Of a stretch of DNA of 64,000 bases, positions 36,909-45,462 are shown piece after piece. The stretch is taken from the NCBI RefSeq assembly GCF_002160525.1, contig NZ_NFKT01000016.1:38177-102176 (forward strand), given 5' to 3'. Made by a program: the position numbers and the translations under genes. The stretch's first letter is position 1, and every line of letters starts with the position of its first letter. The stretch is from Lachnoclostridium sp. An169. GTDB taxonomy: Bacteria; Bacillota; Clostridia; Lachnospirales; Lachnospiraceae. The notes below the pieces were generated by a model that searched no databases, had not been told where the DNA came from, and worked only from the letters and a program-made list of their open reading frames with translations.

Positions 36909-38843
36909 TCAGGCAGTTACCTTCTTTTTCAGAATTCCCAGCAGTACCGCGCCGATTACGGTTCCGACAACGAGGGACACCAGATACATCAGCGGATGTT
37001 CCACAACCGGGAACACGAAGATTCCGCCGTGGGGCGCCATCAGTGTACAGCCGAATGCCATGGAGAGCGCTCCGGCAACTGCAGAGCCGATGATGCAGGA
37101 TGGCAGTACATGGAGCGGATCAGATGCTGCGAAGGGGATGGCTCCTTCTGTGATAAATGCCAGACCCATGATGAAGTTGACCGGACCTGATTCGCGCTCT
37201 TCTTTCGTAAATTTATGCCTGAAGAGAAGTGTGGCAAGGGCGATCGCGCAGGGCGGAACCATGCCGCCGATCATGACGGCTGCCATGATGTCGTAGTTGC
37301 CGGCTGCGATGGATGCTGTACCGAATACATATGCTGCCTTGTTGAAAGGACCTCCCATATCGATGGACATCATGCCTGCCACGATGATTCCCAGGAGGAT
37401 CTTGCTGCTTCCGCTCATGTTTGTCAGGGCAGTGTTAAGCCCCGTGTTCAGCGCGCCGATAGGCGGCTCCACAATATACATCATGATCAGTCCCATGATC
37501 AGGATACCGAAAACGGGATAGAGCAGTACCGGGGCGATTTTCTCGAGGGCTTCCGGAAGTCTGCTGAATATCTTCTTCAAAAGCTGAATCAGATAACCTG
37601 CCAGGAAACCTGCCAGAAGGGCACCGAGGAATCCGGATTTCCCGTTTGCCGCAATCATACCGCCGACGAATCCCACCGCAAGGGCAGGCCGGTCGCCGAT
37701 ACTCATGGCGATGAATCCCGCCAGTACCGGGAGCATGAACCCGAATGCCAGATCACCGATCCCTTTCAGAGCAGCCGCCACCGGGGTAATCGTACCGAAG
37801 CTGGAGCGCATCTCGTCAGACAGAGAGTTGATGTCCACGCTGAAACCATCGATCAGGAATGCCAGGGCGATCAGGATTCCTCCGCCTACCACGAAGGGTA
37901 ACATATGGGAAACGCCGTTCATGAGCTGGGTATACAGCTTATGCCCTGCACCGCCGGAGCTTTTTGTCTCGCTCTGTGTGGATGGACTGCCCGCCTGGTA
38001 AACGGGTGCATCCCCTTTCATGGCTCTCTCGATGAGCTGGTCTGCCTTGCTGATGCCGTCGGATACCTGGCACTCGATGAGTTTCTTCCCGTGAAAACGG
38101 TCCATGGGTACCTGGGCGTCCGCGGCCACGATGATACAGTCGGCATCTTTGATTTCCTGATCGGTCAGCACATTTTTGGCTCCGCCGGATCCGCGGGTCT
38201 CTACTTTAATAAAACATCCGGCTGCCTTTGCCGCTTTCTCCAGTCCTTCCGCCGCCATATAAGTATGGGCAATTCCGGTGGGGCAGGAAGTGACTGCCAG
38301 AATCCTGCATTTCGGGGCAGGAGTATCGGAAGATTCGGCCGCTGTGCCTTCTGTCTGGGCTGCAAGCTGTTCATCGATGTCCGGTTTCTCCTGATCCGCC
38401 TTATCTACAATCTCAAGAAATTCATCCACGGAGGATGCGTTTTTCAGACTGGTAACAAAGGACTCGTCCATGAGCAGCATGGAGAGTTTGCTCAGTACGT
38501 CCAGATGTACGTTGTCCTTTGTGTTCGGGGCTGCAATCAGGAAAATCAGATGTACCGGCTGGCCGTCCAGGGAGTCGAAATCCACGCCGTCAGGGATGAC
38601 CATCGCTGCAAGTCCCGGTTTGATGACGGCATCGCATTTCCCGTGAGGAATGGCAATTCCCTCTCCGATTCCTGTGGTGCTCTCTTCTTCTCTGTGATAA
38701 ACTTCCGCCCGGTAGGCTTCCTCATCCCGTATCTTTCCGCTTTTGACCATCAGTGCAACCATCTGGTCAAGAGCCTCGTTCTTGGATGAAGGTGAGCCGT
38801 TTAACATAATACTTCTTCTGTCGAGCAGTTCTGTGATCTTCAT
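36909..38843 (-). CDS. fruA: Fructose-specific PTS enzyme IIABC
   Basis: About 644 residues. Domain order is EIIA (1-150, phospho-His in EGIAIPHGKCDAV), a linker, EIIB (about 180-280, phospho-Cys in ILAVTSCPTGIAHTYMAAEG) and EIIC (about 310-640, eight or more membrane helices, FVVGGGILIALAFLIDGFSV). It imports fructose and releases fructose 1-phosphate. ATG 38843 fits the ribosome binding site AAAGGA somewhat better than the in-frame ATG 38855. The gene lies 52 bases downstream of fruK. Confidence 0.94.
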   Translation of the reverse strand: MKITELLDRRSIMLNGSPSSKNEALDQMVALMVKSGKIRDEEAYRAEVYHREEESTTGIGEGIAIPHGKCDAVIKPGLAAMVIPDGVDFDSLDGQPVHLIFLIAAPNTKDNVHLDVLSKLSMLLMDESFVTSLKNASSVDEFLEIVDKADQEKPDIDEQLAAQTEGTAAESSDTPAPKCRILAVTSCPTGIAHTYMAAEGLEKAAKAAGCFIKVETRGSGGAKNVLTDQEIKDADCIIVAADAQVPMDRFHGKKLIECQVSDGISKADQLIERAMKGDAPVYQAGSPSTQSETKSSGGAGHKLYTQLMNGVSHMLPFVVGGGILIALAFLIDGFSVDINSLSDEMRSSFGTITPVAAALKGIGDLAFGFMLPVLAGFIAMSIGDRPALAVGFVGGMIAANGKSGFLGALLAGFLAGYLIQLLKKIFSRLPEALEKIAPVLLYPVFGILIMGLIMMYIVEPPIGALNTGLNTALTNMSGSSKILLGIIVAGMMSIDMGGPFNKAAYVFGTASIAAGNYDIMAAVMIGGMVPPCAIALATLLFRHKFTKEERESGPVNFIMGLAFITEGAIPFAASDPLHVLPSCIIGSAVAGALSMAFGCTLMAPHGGIFVFPVVEHPLMYLVSLVVGTVIGAVLLGILKKKVTA

Positions 38844-38895
38844 ATTCTTTCTCATCCTTTCTCAGATATAACAGAAACAATGCCGGTTCCGGAGA

Positions 38896-39798
38896 TCATA
38901 AGGTCTGATACAGTTTCAGGATCTCGTCCTTTGTGGCAAGAAGTTCTGAAAATGCGCTGGCGCTTCCGGCGCTGATTCCCATTTTAAAGGCGTGTCCGTA
39001 ATCGTTCTTTTCCGCCCAGCCTGCAAGAAATCCGGCGACCATGGAATCGCCCGATCCGACGGCGTTGACCAGTTTCCCTTCCGGAACCGGCAGGGAATGT
39101 ACCTGCTGATTTTCATCCAGGAGGACAGCACCTTTTCCGCCCATGGAAACAAGGACATTGCGGGCGCCCATTTCCTGGAGCTTTGCTGCGTATGGGGCAA
39201 CGTCGTCCCGCTCCTGAAGTGTGACGCCGAAGAGTTCGCCCAGTTCGTGGTGATTCGGCTTGATTAGGAAGGGATGGTATTTCAGGACATTCAGAAGCAG
39301 ATCCCCGGTGGCGTCCACGACAAAGACGATCCCCTTTCCATCCAGACGCGCCATAATATTGCTGTAAATGGAATCCGGTATGCTGGCGGGGATGCTTCCC
39401 GCAAGGACAAGCGTATCTCCGGATCTGAGCTGATCCAGCCGCTCCAGAAGCCGGTTCAGAGCCTCTGTGCTGATATCCGGTCCTCTGCCGTTGATCTCTG
39501 TTCCGTCAAATTCCTTCATCTTGATGTTTATTCTGGAAAATCCTTTTCCCACGTCGATAAACTCGCTCTGAAAACCAAGTTCCCGCACTCTGCGTATAAT
39601 TTCATCGCCTGTAAATCCGGCTGTGAAACCAAGCGCAGTGCTGTCAATTCCAAGATTTTTCAGAACCGTTGACACGTTGATGCCCTTTCCGCCGGGGAGC
39701 ATCAGCTCGGATACGGTCCGGTTTGTGCTGCCGAGCTGAAAGCCTTCTGTTTCGACGATGTAATCCAGAGACGGATTAAATGTAACCGTGTAGATCAT
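38896..39798 (-). CDS. fruK: 1-phosphofructokinase
   Basis: A 300-residue PfkB-family kinase that phosphorylates fructose 1-phosphate to fructose 1,6-bisphosphate. It opens with MIYTVTFNPSLDYIV, carries the sugar-binding LPGGKGINVSTVLKNLG, and near the C-terminus has NAVGSGDSMVAGFLAGW, where the Asp is the catalytic base. AGGAGG lies 8 bases before the ATG. It is the first gene of the fructose operon. Confidence 0.95.
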   Translation of the reverse strand: MIYTVTFNPSLDYIVETEGFQLGSTNRTVSELMLPGGKGINVSTVLKNLGIDSTALGFTAGFTGDEIIRRVRELGFQSEFIDVGKGFSRINIKMKEFDGTEINGRGPDISTEALNRLLERLDQLRSGDTLVLAGSIPASIPDSIYSNIMARLDGKGIVFVVDATGDLLLNVLKYHPFLIKPNHHELGELFGVTLQERDDVAPYAAKLQEMGARNVLVSMGGKGAVLLDENQQVHSLPVPEGKLVNAVGSGDSMVAGFLAGWAEKNDYGHAFKMGISAGSASAFSELLATKDEILKLYQTL

Positions 39799-39827
39799 GA
39801 TTTGTACCTCCTGTATTTGATAGTTAT

Positions 39828-39924
39828 ATTATAGATTCATATTCGATCAAAATCAATCATATTAATTCACAATATTCGAGGAAGCTAATTGTATAAAATT
39901 CACAAACGTTCAAAAACATTCAAA
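39828..39924 (-). promoter_or_regulatory. Fructose operon promoter and repeat operator region
   Basis: On the minus strand TTGATT (39856-39851) and TATAAT (39833-39828) are 17 bases apart. Upstream, AAACGTTCA and AAACATTCA (39905-39922) are direct repeats of the kind bound by DeoR-type regulators, with further TTCA/TGAA elements near the promoter. Apart from these and the elements below, nothing gene-like is seen in 39799-40182. Confidence 0.7.
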
Positions 39925-40045
39925 TAAAAGCAAAAAGGATGGACAAGCAACACGGTCTTGTATTCTTATCATGCCTTTTCCTGGTTATTTCATACATATA
40001 CAGGTGCGTTGGGCGAAGATTTTACAGAAACAGGTTATATACAGG

Positions 40046-40107
40046 AAAAAATCCACAGATGAGGGAAATGCCGTCATATGCGGCATTCCCTCATCTGTGG
40101 ATTTTTT
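40046..40107. terminator. Very long bidirectional terminator hairpin
   Basis: A 27-bp stem with one bulged base: AAAAAATCCACAGATGAGGG (from 40046) pairs with CCCTCATCTGTGGATTTTTT (to 40107), closed by a 7-base loop. It has T runs on both strands and lies between the CBM9-like gene and the fructose operon promoter. Confidence 0.85.
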
Positions 40108-40116
40108 CGGGATAAC

Positions 40117-40201
40117 GGTTCTGCAGGTGGATCGGTTCTGCGGGGGAATTAGTTCTGCAGGAAAATTAGTTCTGCAGGGAAATTAGCTCTGCAGGGAAAT
40201 C
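40117..40201. repeat. Five tandem 17-bp repeats at the 3' end of the CBM9-like gene
   Basis: Five units of the type AGTTCTGCAGGGAAATT start at 40117, 40134, 40151, 40168 and 40185, each 17 bp long with a few substitutions. The last unit and part of the fourth overlap the stop codon and final codons of the CBM9-like gene on the minus strand. Because 17 is not a multiple of three, gain or loss of units near the stop would change the C-terminus. Confidence 0.85.
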
Positions 40202-40812
40202 AGTTTTGCCGTCCCGAAATATTCCGGGCGGTGAAAATCCGGTTCCTCCGTCAGAACCGGCGACCAGGAGGCATAGTGCTCTTTTCCGGCAGTTTCGCAT
40301 ATTTTATAGAAGTTGCAGGTGAAACGGCTGCCTTTTCCTAAGGAAAGAGGGCCGTATATGCTTTCCAGAACTGTCAGCGGAATATAAAGAGAAATGCTCC
40401 AGCGGTCTTCTTCAATCTGTGCTCTGCGGCGGATCTTTTTCATCTCATTTTCCGGAAGAGGCGTCCTTCTCCGGCGCCCTGTGCCGGACTCCGCAAGAAG
40501 CGCTCCGTTGGAGTTTATCTCAAAATTCACGTATACGGGGGCCGGGCTGTCCGGTTCGCCGCCATTTTCGGGAGTGAAGTTAAAGAACGCCTCTACTGTA
40601 CTGTCCATGCAGACAGGAGACTGGTCTTCTGTGTAAGTGCGCAGCGGATCGGATTCCATGCAGACCATTTTCAGATAAAATCCGTCCCCGGGAATCAGTC
40701 CGATATAACCGTAAGTCTCCGGGATTGACTGTGTCCCCCAGAGCAGATGCGTGATGCGAAAGGGCGGAGCGGACTCAAGCTGTCCGGGATTATCAAGAAT
40801 TCTTACTTCCAT
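40183..40812 (-). CDS. Carbohydrate-binding family 9-like protein
   Basis: A 209-residue protein that is essentially one CBM9-like beta-sandwich: FRITHLLWGTQ at the start, EDQSPVCMDSTVEAFFNFTP (the usual D-S-x-V-E motif), YVNFEINSNGALL, WSISLYIPLTVLESIYG, and TCNFYKICETAGKEHYASWS near the end. It has no signal peptide and no attached catalytic domain. Such stand-alone proteins accompany glycan-degrading loci, but this one is a single gene with its own promoter. Function beyond sugar binding is unknown. AAAGGAG sets the start. Confidence 0.82.
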   Translation of the reverse strand: MEVRILDNPGQLESAPPFRITHLLWGTQSIPETYGYIGLIPGDGFYLKMVCMESDPLRTYTEDQSPVCMDSTVEAFFNFTPENGGEPDSPAPVYVNFEINSNGALLAESGTGRRRRTPLPENEMKKIRRRAQIEEDRWSISLYIPLTVLESIYGPLSLGKGSRFTCNFYKICETAGKEHYASWSPVLTEEPDFHRPEYFGTAKLISLQS

Positions 40813-40868
40813 GAGAAAATACTCCTTTTGTTCCTATATATATTTTCTGATTTGATTTTTCGCATACG

Positions 40869-40897
40869 ATTTTACTGAATCCTGTCAGAGAAGTCAA
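40869..40897 (-). promoter_or_regulatory. Promoter of the CBM9-like gene
   Basis: On the minus strand TTGACT (40897-40892), a 17-base spacer and TAAAAT (40874-40869). For the divergent gene at 41163 only a TTGACA at 41104-41109 is evident, without a good -10. The rest of 40813-41162 shows no gene. Confidence 0.7.
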
Positions 40898-41162
40898 TAA
40901 AAAGCAGCAAAGAATCGTGCCGGAGTCCCTTGTTAAACTTGAGACATTTTTCGGAGAAAAATTCAGCTGATATTGTTTTTCTTTGCATACAATAAACACA
41001 AATGCATGAGAAAAAGCAGGAAACGGATGTGGATAAAACCGCAGATTTTCGTGTGGATGTGGAAAACTCTGCGGAAACCGTCCGGTTAAGAAAATAACGA
41101 TTGTTGACATTTTCGATTTTCGTGGCAGACTGAATGATAGAAAACAAAAGGAGGAAAGAGCA

Positions 41163-42383
41163 ATGGGACTTCACGCAATCGATGAAGCAAAACGCTGTCT
41201 GAACTGTAAAAAACCGAGATGCCGGGAGGGCTGCCCGATTCACACGCCAATTCCACAGATGATTCAGATGTTTCTGGGAGGGGAGATGAATGAGGCGGCA
41301 GAGATGGTGTTCGAGAATAATCCGCTCTCAGTGATCTGTTCTCTTGTATGCGATCATGAGAAACAGTGCGAGGGACACTGCGTGAAAGGAATCAAGGGGG
41401 AACCTGTTCATATTTCCTCGATTGAAAACTACATTTCCGACACCTGCTTTGACAAGATGCAGTTGAAAAAACAGCCCTGGAACGGCGGAAGGATCGGCGT
41501 TGTGGGAGCAGGCCCGGCGGGAATTACGATTGCAATTCTGATGGCCTGCCGGGGATACAAAGTGACCATATTTGAGATCCGGGAGAAGATCGGCGGGATC
41601 ATGCGCTACGGGATTCCCGAGTTCCGTCTGCCCAAATCGATCCTGGACCGTTACTATAAGAAAATGCGGGAACTGGGGATTCTTTTCCGCCCCAATTTTG
41701 CTCTGGGCGGCTCTACCGGCGTGCATGATCTCCTGAAGGACGGTTATGATGCTGTGTTCATCGGCACAGGGACCTGGAGACCGTACAGGCTGAATATACC
41801 GGGAGAAACCTTTGGAAACGTTCACTATGGGATCAACTATCTCAACAATCCGGACGTCTATGAACTGGGCGACCGGGTGATCGTCATCGGAGCCGGAAAT
41901 GCCGCCATGGATGTGGCGAGAACCGCTATCCGGAAAGGGTCCCGGTATGTGACGGTTTACTCTGTAACCGAGGTGCCTGCCGCTTCTCCCAAAGAAGTGG
42001 AGTATGCGAAGATTGACGGCGTACAGTTTGAGTTCCTGCAGACGGCGATTGAGATCAGGGACGAAGGCGCTGTAATATGCGATGTGGAATGGACGGAAGA
42101 CGGGCAGATGGTGAAGCATGAGGAGACGGCAAGGCTCGTGCCCGCAGATACCATCATCATCTCCATCTCCCAGGGCCCCCAGGACCGGATCGTAAACCGG
42201 GACAAAGAGCTTCAGGTAGATGACAGGGGCCTTCTGAAAACAGATGAGAAAGGCGAGACAACCATGGAAGGAATCTTCGCCTCCGGGGATGTGGTAACCG
42301 GGGCGAAGACCGTGGTAGAGGCGGTCCGGAGGTCCAAGATGATCGCAGATGCCATGGACGAATATATAAGAAGTAAGAAGTGA
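41163..42383 (+). CDS. GltD-like NAD(P)-dependent flavoprotein oxidoreductase
   Basis: A 406-residue homologue of the small subunit of glutamate synthase. The N-terminal helical domain carries cysteine clusters (CLNCKKPRCREGCPIHTPIP, CSLVCDHEKQCEGHCVKG) expected to bind two 4Fe-4S clusters. FAD binds at VVGAGPAGITIAILMACRGY and NAD(P) at VIVIGAGNAAMDVARTAIRK. The C-terminus has the usual GIFASGDVVTGAKTVVEAV. No glutamate synthase large subunit is nearby, so it likely passes electrons to another enzyme or acts with a remote partner. AAGGAGG precedes ATG 41163. It is somewhat shorter than E. coli GltD (472 residues). Confidence 0.85.
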   Translation: MGLHAIDEAKRCLNCKKPRCREGCPIHTPIPQMIQMFLGGEMNEAAEMVFENNPLSVICSLVCDHEKQCEGHCVKGIKGEPVHISSIENYISDTCFDKMQLKKQPWNGGRIGVVGAGPAGITIAILMACRGYKVTIFEIREKIGGIMRYGIPEFRLPKSILDRYYKKMRELGILFRPNFALGGSTGVHDLLKDGYDAVFIGTGTWRPYRLNIPGETFGNVHYGINYLNNPDVYELGDRVIVIGAGNAAMDVARTAIRKGSRYVTVYSVTEVPAASPKEVEYAKIDGVQFEFLQTAIEIRDEGAVICDVEWTEDGQMVKHEETARLVPADTIIISISQGPQDRIVNRDKELQVDDRGLLKTDEKGETTMEGIFASGDVVTGAKTVVEAVRRSKMIADAMDEYIRSKK

Positions 42384-42727
42384 AAAATCTGTCTTTCGTG
42401 TATGGATGACGTCCATCCCGGAGAACGTATCATAACGCAGACCCGCTCCGCTCTACCTCGACTGTTGGAATGTCTGTAACGCCAAAGAATATGCTCGTGC
42501 AATGGTACTCCCATATCCTTTGGCTAACAGACAGAACCAACGATTCTCGGAACGCTCCCGCTTGAAGGTCTGCTTATATGATACGTTCTCCGGGATTACG
42601 TTCATCTATACAGAAAGAATCTGGTTTTTCTCAGCAGGATTAAACTTTCTGCAAAACTGTCTTTCCGGCTTGGATAACATCCCTCCCGGGGACGAAGCTT
42701 ATCCATACACGGAAGACAGATTTTTAC
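42383..42727. repeat. Nested inverted-repeat element of unknown type
   Basis: Three sets of arms are nested. Outer: AAATCTGTCTTTCGTGTATG (from 42386) with ATCCATACACGGAAGACAG (from 42702). Middle: CCCGGAGAACGTATCAT (from 42417) with ATGATACGTTCTCCGGG (to 42594). Inner: GTTGGAATGTCTGTAACG (from 42464) with ACAGACAGAACCAAC (to 42541). The right side also holds an unpaired block of about 105 bases (42595-42701). No convincing gene is in 42384-42930. It could be a folded RNA, a MITE-like element or the remnant of a mobile element. Confidence 0.7.
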
Positions 42728-42890
42728 CAGTCCACAGATTGAAGCTTGGCAGGGGTATCTTTTTGTGTTATTGTTTTATTATCCTGAAGCGAAGGGCGTT
42801 CTGCCCGGTTTACGGCACAGGATGGGGGATCATTTACATTTTTGTATCAGGCTCCGGATCGGGGCAGAATTCATAGTGGAAACTAAGATA

Positions 42891-42919
42891 TTGAAACTGA
42901 AAACCGAATTGTTTATACT
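42891..42919 (+). promoter_or_regulatory. Promoter of Rpn gene, duplicated sequence copy 1
   Basis: TTGAAA (42891-42896), 17-base spacer, TATACT (42914-42919). The whole stretch differs from the promoter at 44059-44087 by only a couple of bases. Confidence 0.8.
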
Positions 42920-42930
42920 AAAGGAGAAAC

Positions 42931-43959
42931 ATGGACAGAGGAAAATTACAGTGGCATCCTGCGTTCAGTGCTGCCCTGCGGATCTCTCTGCAGGATGAGA
43001 TGCAGTATCTGGAGATGCGGGAAGAATATCTGTTGAGCAAAAAGCCTCCGCAGATAGACGTTCTGATTATCCGGAAACTCCGTGATGTTCCGCTGAAAAA
43101 GTCAATCAGCAGGATATTCCGGGGACACAATATTATTGAATACAAAGCTCCGGATGATTATCTGAGTATTAATGATTTTTACAAAGTGTACGGATATGCC
43201 TGTTTTTATCAGTCAAATACAGAGCGTGTAAAAGAAATTGACCCGGAAGAACTGACAATTACTTTTGCGTGCAGTCATTATCCCGGGAAGATGCTGAAGC
43301 ATCTTTCTGAGGTCAGAGGAATACATACAGAATGCCGTGAAAAGGGAATCTATTACTTAACAGGAGATCCGATTCCCATGCAGCTTCTGATTACCAGGGA
43401 ACTTGCGCAGAAAGAAAACTACTGGCTGCAGAATCTGCGGTCCGATCTGAAGGCAGGACCCGAAATCAGGAATCTGATGGCTGCGTATGAGAAAAACAGG
43501 CACTCAAAGGACCATGAGGCAGTGATGAATCTGATCACACATGCCAATATGGAACAGATGGAGGTGGAAAAGAAGATGTGTGATGCGTTAAGGGAATTGT
43601 TTGCAGATGAGCTGAAAGAGGCGGACGAGAAAGGCAGAGCCGCGGGAATGGAACTGGCAAAGCGTGTTTTCAATCTGTCCTTTCAGGGAAAGTCTGAAGA
43701 AAATATTGCCGAGCAGTGTGAGATTACAGTTGAGCAGGTGAAGAAAATACTGGAACAGATAGAGGGGGAAAAGAAGACGTGTGATGCGTTAAGGGAATTG
43801 TTTGCAGATGAGCTGAAAGAAGCGGATGAGAAAGGCAGAGCCGCGGGAATGGAATTGGCAAAGCGTGTTTTCAATCTGTCTTTTCAGGGAAAGTCTGAAG
43901 AAGATATTGCCGAGCAGTGTGAGATTACAGTTGAGCAGGTGAAGAAAATACTGGAATAG
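42931..43959 (+). CDS. Rpn/PD-(D/E)XK-family protein with duplicated C-terminal module
   Basis: A 342-residue protein. Residues 1-190 match a Lachnospiraceae-type PD-(D/E)XK family: WHPAFSAALRISLQDEMQYL, PPQIDVLII (catalytic Asp) and HNIIEYKAPDDYLSINDFYK (Glu-x-Lys). The C-terminal module (CDALRELFADELKEADEKGR ... VFNLSFQGKSEENIAEQCEI) occurs twice in tandem, 67 residues each, encoded by a 201-bp DNA duplication. Each copy ends in a small helix-turn-helix-like unit. A third copy begins after the stop codon but breaks off. AAAGGAG lies just before the ATG. Homologues are often mislabelled as metabolic dehydrogenases; the motifs argue against that. Confidence 0.82.
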   Translation: MDRGKLQWHPAFSAALRISLQDEMQYLEMREEYLLSKKPPQIDVLIIRKLRDVPLKKSISRIFRGHNIIEYKAPDDYLSINDFYKVYGYACFYQSNTERVKEIDPEELTITFACSHYPGKMLKHLSEVRGIHTECREKGIYYLTGDPIPMQLLITRELAQKENYWLQNLRSDLKAGPEIRNLMAAYEKNRHSKDHEAVMNLITHANMEQMEVEKKMCDALRELFADELKEADEKGRAAGMELAKRVFNLSFQGKSEENIAEQCEITVEQVKKILEQIEGEKKTCDALRELFADELKEADEKGRAAGMELAKRVFNLSFQGKSEEDIAEQCEITVEQVKKILE

Positions 43960-43988
43960 ATGGAGCTGGAAAAGAAGACGAGTTAGAG
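43570..43988 (+). repeat. 201-bp tandem duplication inside the Rpn gene, with truncated third unit
   Basis: Units begin at 43570 and 43771 with AAGAAGAYGTGTGATGCGTT and are nearly identical over 201 bp. At 43972 a third unit begins (AAGAAGACG) and stops after a few bases. The gene's stop TAG (in CTGGAATAG) corresponds to a CAG glutamine codon (CTGGAACAG) in the first unit. Confidence 0.9.
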
Positions 43989-44058
43989 CTGACCGAGGAG
44001 AACGTTCAAATGCTTATAGATAAGATAAAATGCAGTAGAAAAATCCTGTAACTGGTAT

Positions 44059-44087
44059 TTGAAACTGAAACCCGAATTGTGTATACT
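44059..44087 (+). promoter_or_regulatory. Promoter of LacI-family gene, duplicated sequence copy 2
   Basis: TTGAAA (44059-44064), 17-base spacer, TATACT (44082-44087), nearly identical to 42891-42919. A third partial copy (TTGAAACTGGAACCCGGAG) at 44115-44133 runs into the ribosome binding site. Confidence 0.8.
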
Positions 44088-44141
44088 AAAAGATACTTCA
44101 GATAGGTATTCTGATTGAAACTGGAACCCGGAGGGAGCACT

Positions 44142-45227
44142 ATGACCATCAAGGAAATCGCGCAGCTTGCAGGCGTTTCAAGCGCAGCGGTGTCGCGATA
44201 TTTAAATGGCGGATATGTCAGTGAAGAGAAAAAAGAACAGATTAAGAAGGTGATTGAGGAGACCGGTTATCAGCCGTCGGCCCAGGCAAGAATCCTTCGG
44301 ACAAAGAAGGCGTGCCTGGTAGGGGTTGTCGTTCCCAAGATCAATTCCGAATCTATCAGCCGCGTGACAGCGGGGATTGAACAGGTTCTTTCCAGGCGAG
44401 GCTATCAGATGCTCCTTGCCAGTACGGACAATGACCCGGCAAAGGAGATAGCTTATCTTAAACTTTTCGAAAACTATCCGGTGGACGGTATTATCCTGAT
44501 CGGTACAGTCATTACGGCAGAGCACAGGAAGTTTCTGAAGAATTCCAGAGTTCCGGTAGTGGTGGTGGGACAGTACACGAAATACGCCAACTGTATTTAC
44601 CACGATGATTACGGAGCGGGAAAAGCCATGGGAAAACTGGTAGCGTCCGCTGTGAAGCCGGATGCCGCATCCGGAGAAAAGGCGCAGCAGGAACGAAGCA
44701 AGGTTGCCTATATCGGAGTCACCCGGGAAGACCGGGCGGTTGGCGTGTCAAGGGAAGAGGGATTCCGTGCCGGGCTGAAATCGGAGGGCATTGAGCTGGA
44801 TGCAGAGTATGTGCGGCAGGCGGAGTTTACTATGGACAGTGGCTATCGGGCGGCGCTGGATCTTCTGACAGAGAAACGGGATATCGGGATTCTGGCCTGT
44901 GCAACGGACACCATTGCGGCGGGAGCTATCGAGGCAATCCTGACTTACAGTAAAAGCCGGGTGCCGGGGACGGTGAAGGATTCCGGAGGACGGATGCAGT
45001 ATATTCTGGAAAATTTCCGGATCCGGGTTACAGGATTCGGTGACAACCAGTTTCTGAAGGCGGTCACAGGCGGGATTCCGACGGTTCATTTCGGGTATAA
45101 GACAAGCGGGATTCGCGGTGCGGAACTTCTTCTGGATGTGATCGAGAGAGGCGAGAAGATCCCGGTTGAAATGAAACTGGGATTCCGACTGGTAAACGAA
45201 AAAATAAATATAAAAAATAATAAATGA
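44142..45227 (+). CDS. LacI-family transcriptional repressor
   Basis: A 361-residue regulator. Residues 1-50 hold the LacI helix-turn-helix and hinge (IKEIAQLAGVSSAAVSRYLN, GGYVSEEKK). The rest is a periplasmic-binding-protein-like sensor (VGVVVPKINSESISRVTAGI ... RVTGFGDNQFLKAVTGGIPT). I chose ATG 44142 with GGAGGGAG upstream instead of a TTG at 44115. The C-terminal half resembles sucrose/fructan regulators (ScrR/SacR-like), and LacI-type operator dyads do lie upstream of the sucrose operon at 58.5 kb, but the two loci are 13 kb apart, so the target is a guess. Confidence 0.88.
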   Translation: MTIKEIAQLAGVSSAAVSRYLNGGYVSEEKKEQIKKVIEETGYQPSAQARILRTKKACLVGVVVPKINSESISRVTAGIEQVLSRRGYQMLLASTDNDPAKEIAYLKLFENYPVDGIILIGTVITAEHRKFLKNSRVPVVVVGQYTKYANCIYHDDYGAGKAMGKLVASAVKPDAASGEKAQQERSKVAYIGVTREDRAVGVSREEGFRAGLKSEGIELDAEYVRQAEFTMDSGYRAALDLLTEKRDIGILACATDTIAAGAIEAILTYSKSRVPGTVKDSGGRMQYILENFRIRVTGFGDNQFLKAVTGGIPTVHFGYKTSGIRGAELLLDVIERGEKIPVEMKLGFRLVNEKINIKNNK

Positions 45228-45326
45228 GTAAAGAAAAGAATAAGCGAATATAGAAAATGATAAATTAATATAGCAACAGATATATAGGATCAGACATTTG
45301 AAGTAAGGCAAAATAATAGGAACGGG

Positions 45327-45376
45327 CTGTCTGTTATTTCAAGTTTATGAAGCTTGGAATGACAGGCAGTTTTTTT
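45327..45376 (+). terminator. Terminator after the LacI-family gene
   Basis: CTGTCTGTTATTTCAAG pairs imperfectly with CTTGGAATGACAGGCAG, followed by seven T. Confidence 0.8.
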
Positions 45377-45462
45377 ACATATATGAGAAAACGGCTGCGT
45401 GAAAAGATAGAATTCCGCGCCCGGGGGCATACTAAAGAGAAAGAATCCGAAGGAGGAAGAAT

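Noticed and set aside
40117..40201. CRISPR array
   Set aside because: The 17-bp units are directly adjacent with no spacers, and no cas genes are present.
42931..43959. 3-isopropylmalate dehydrogenase (a label often attached to this family)
   Set aside because: No dehydrogenase motifs; the Asp and Glu-x-Lys pattern fits a PD-(D/E)XK nuclease fold.
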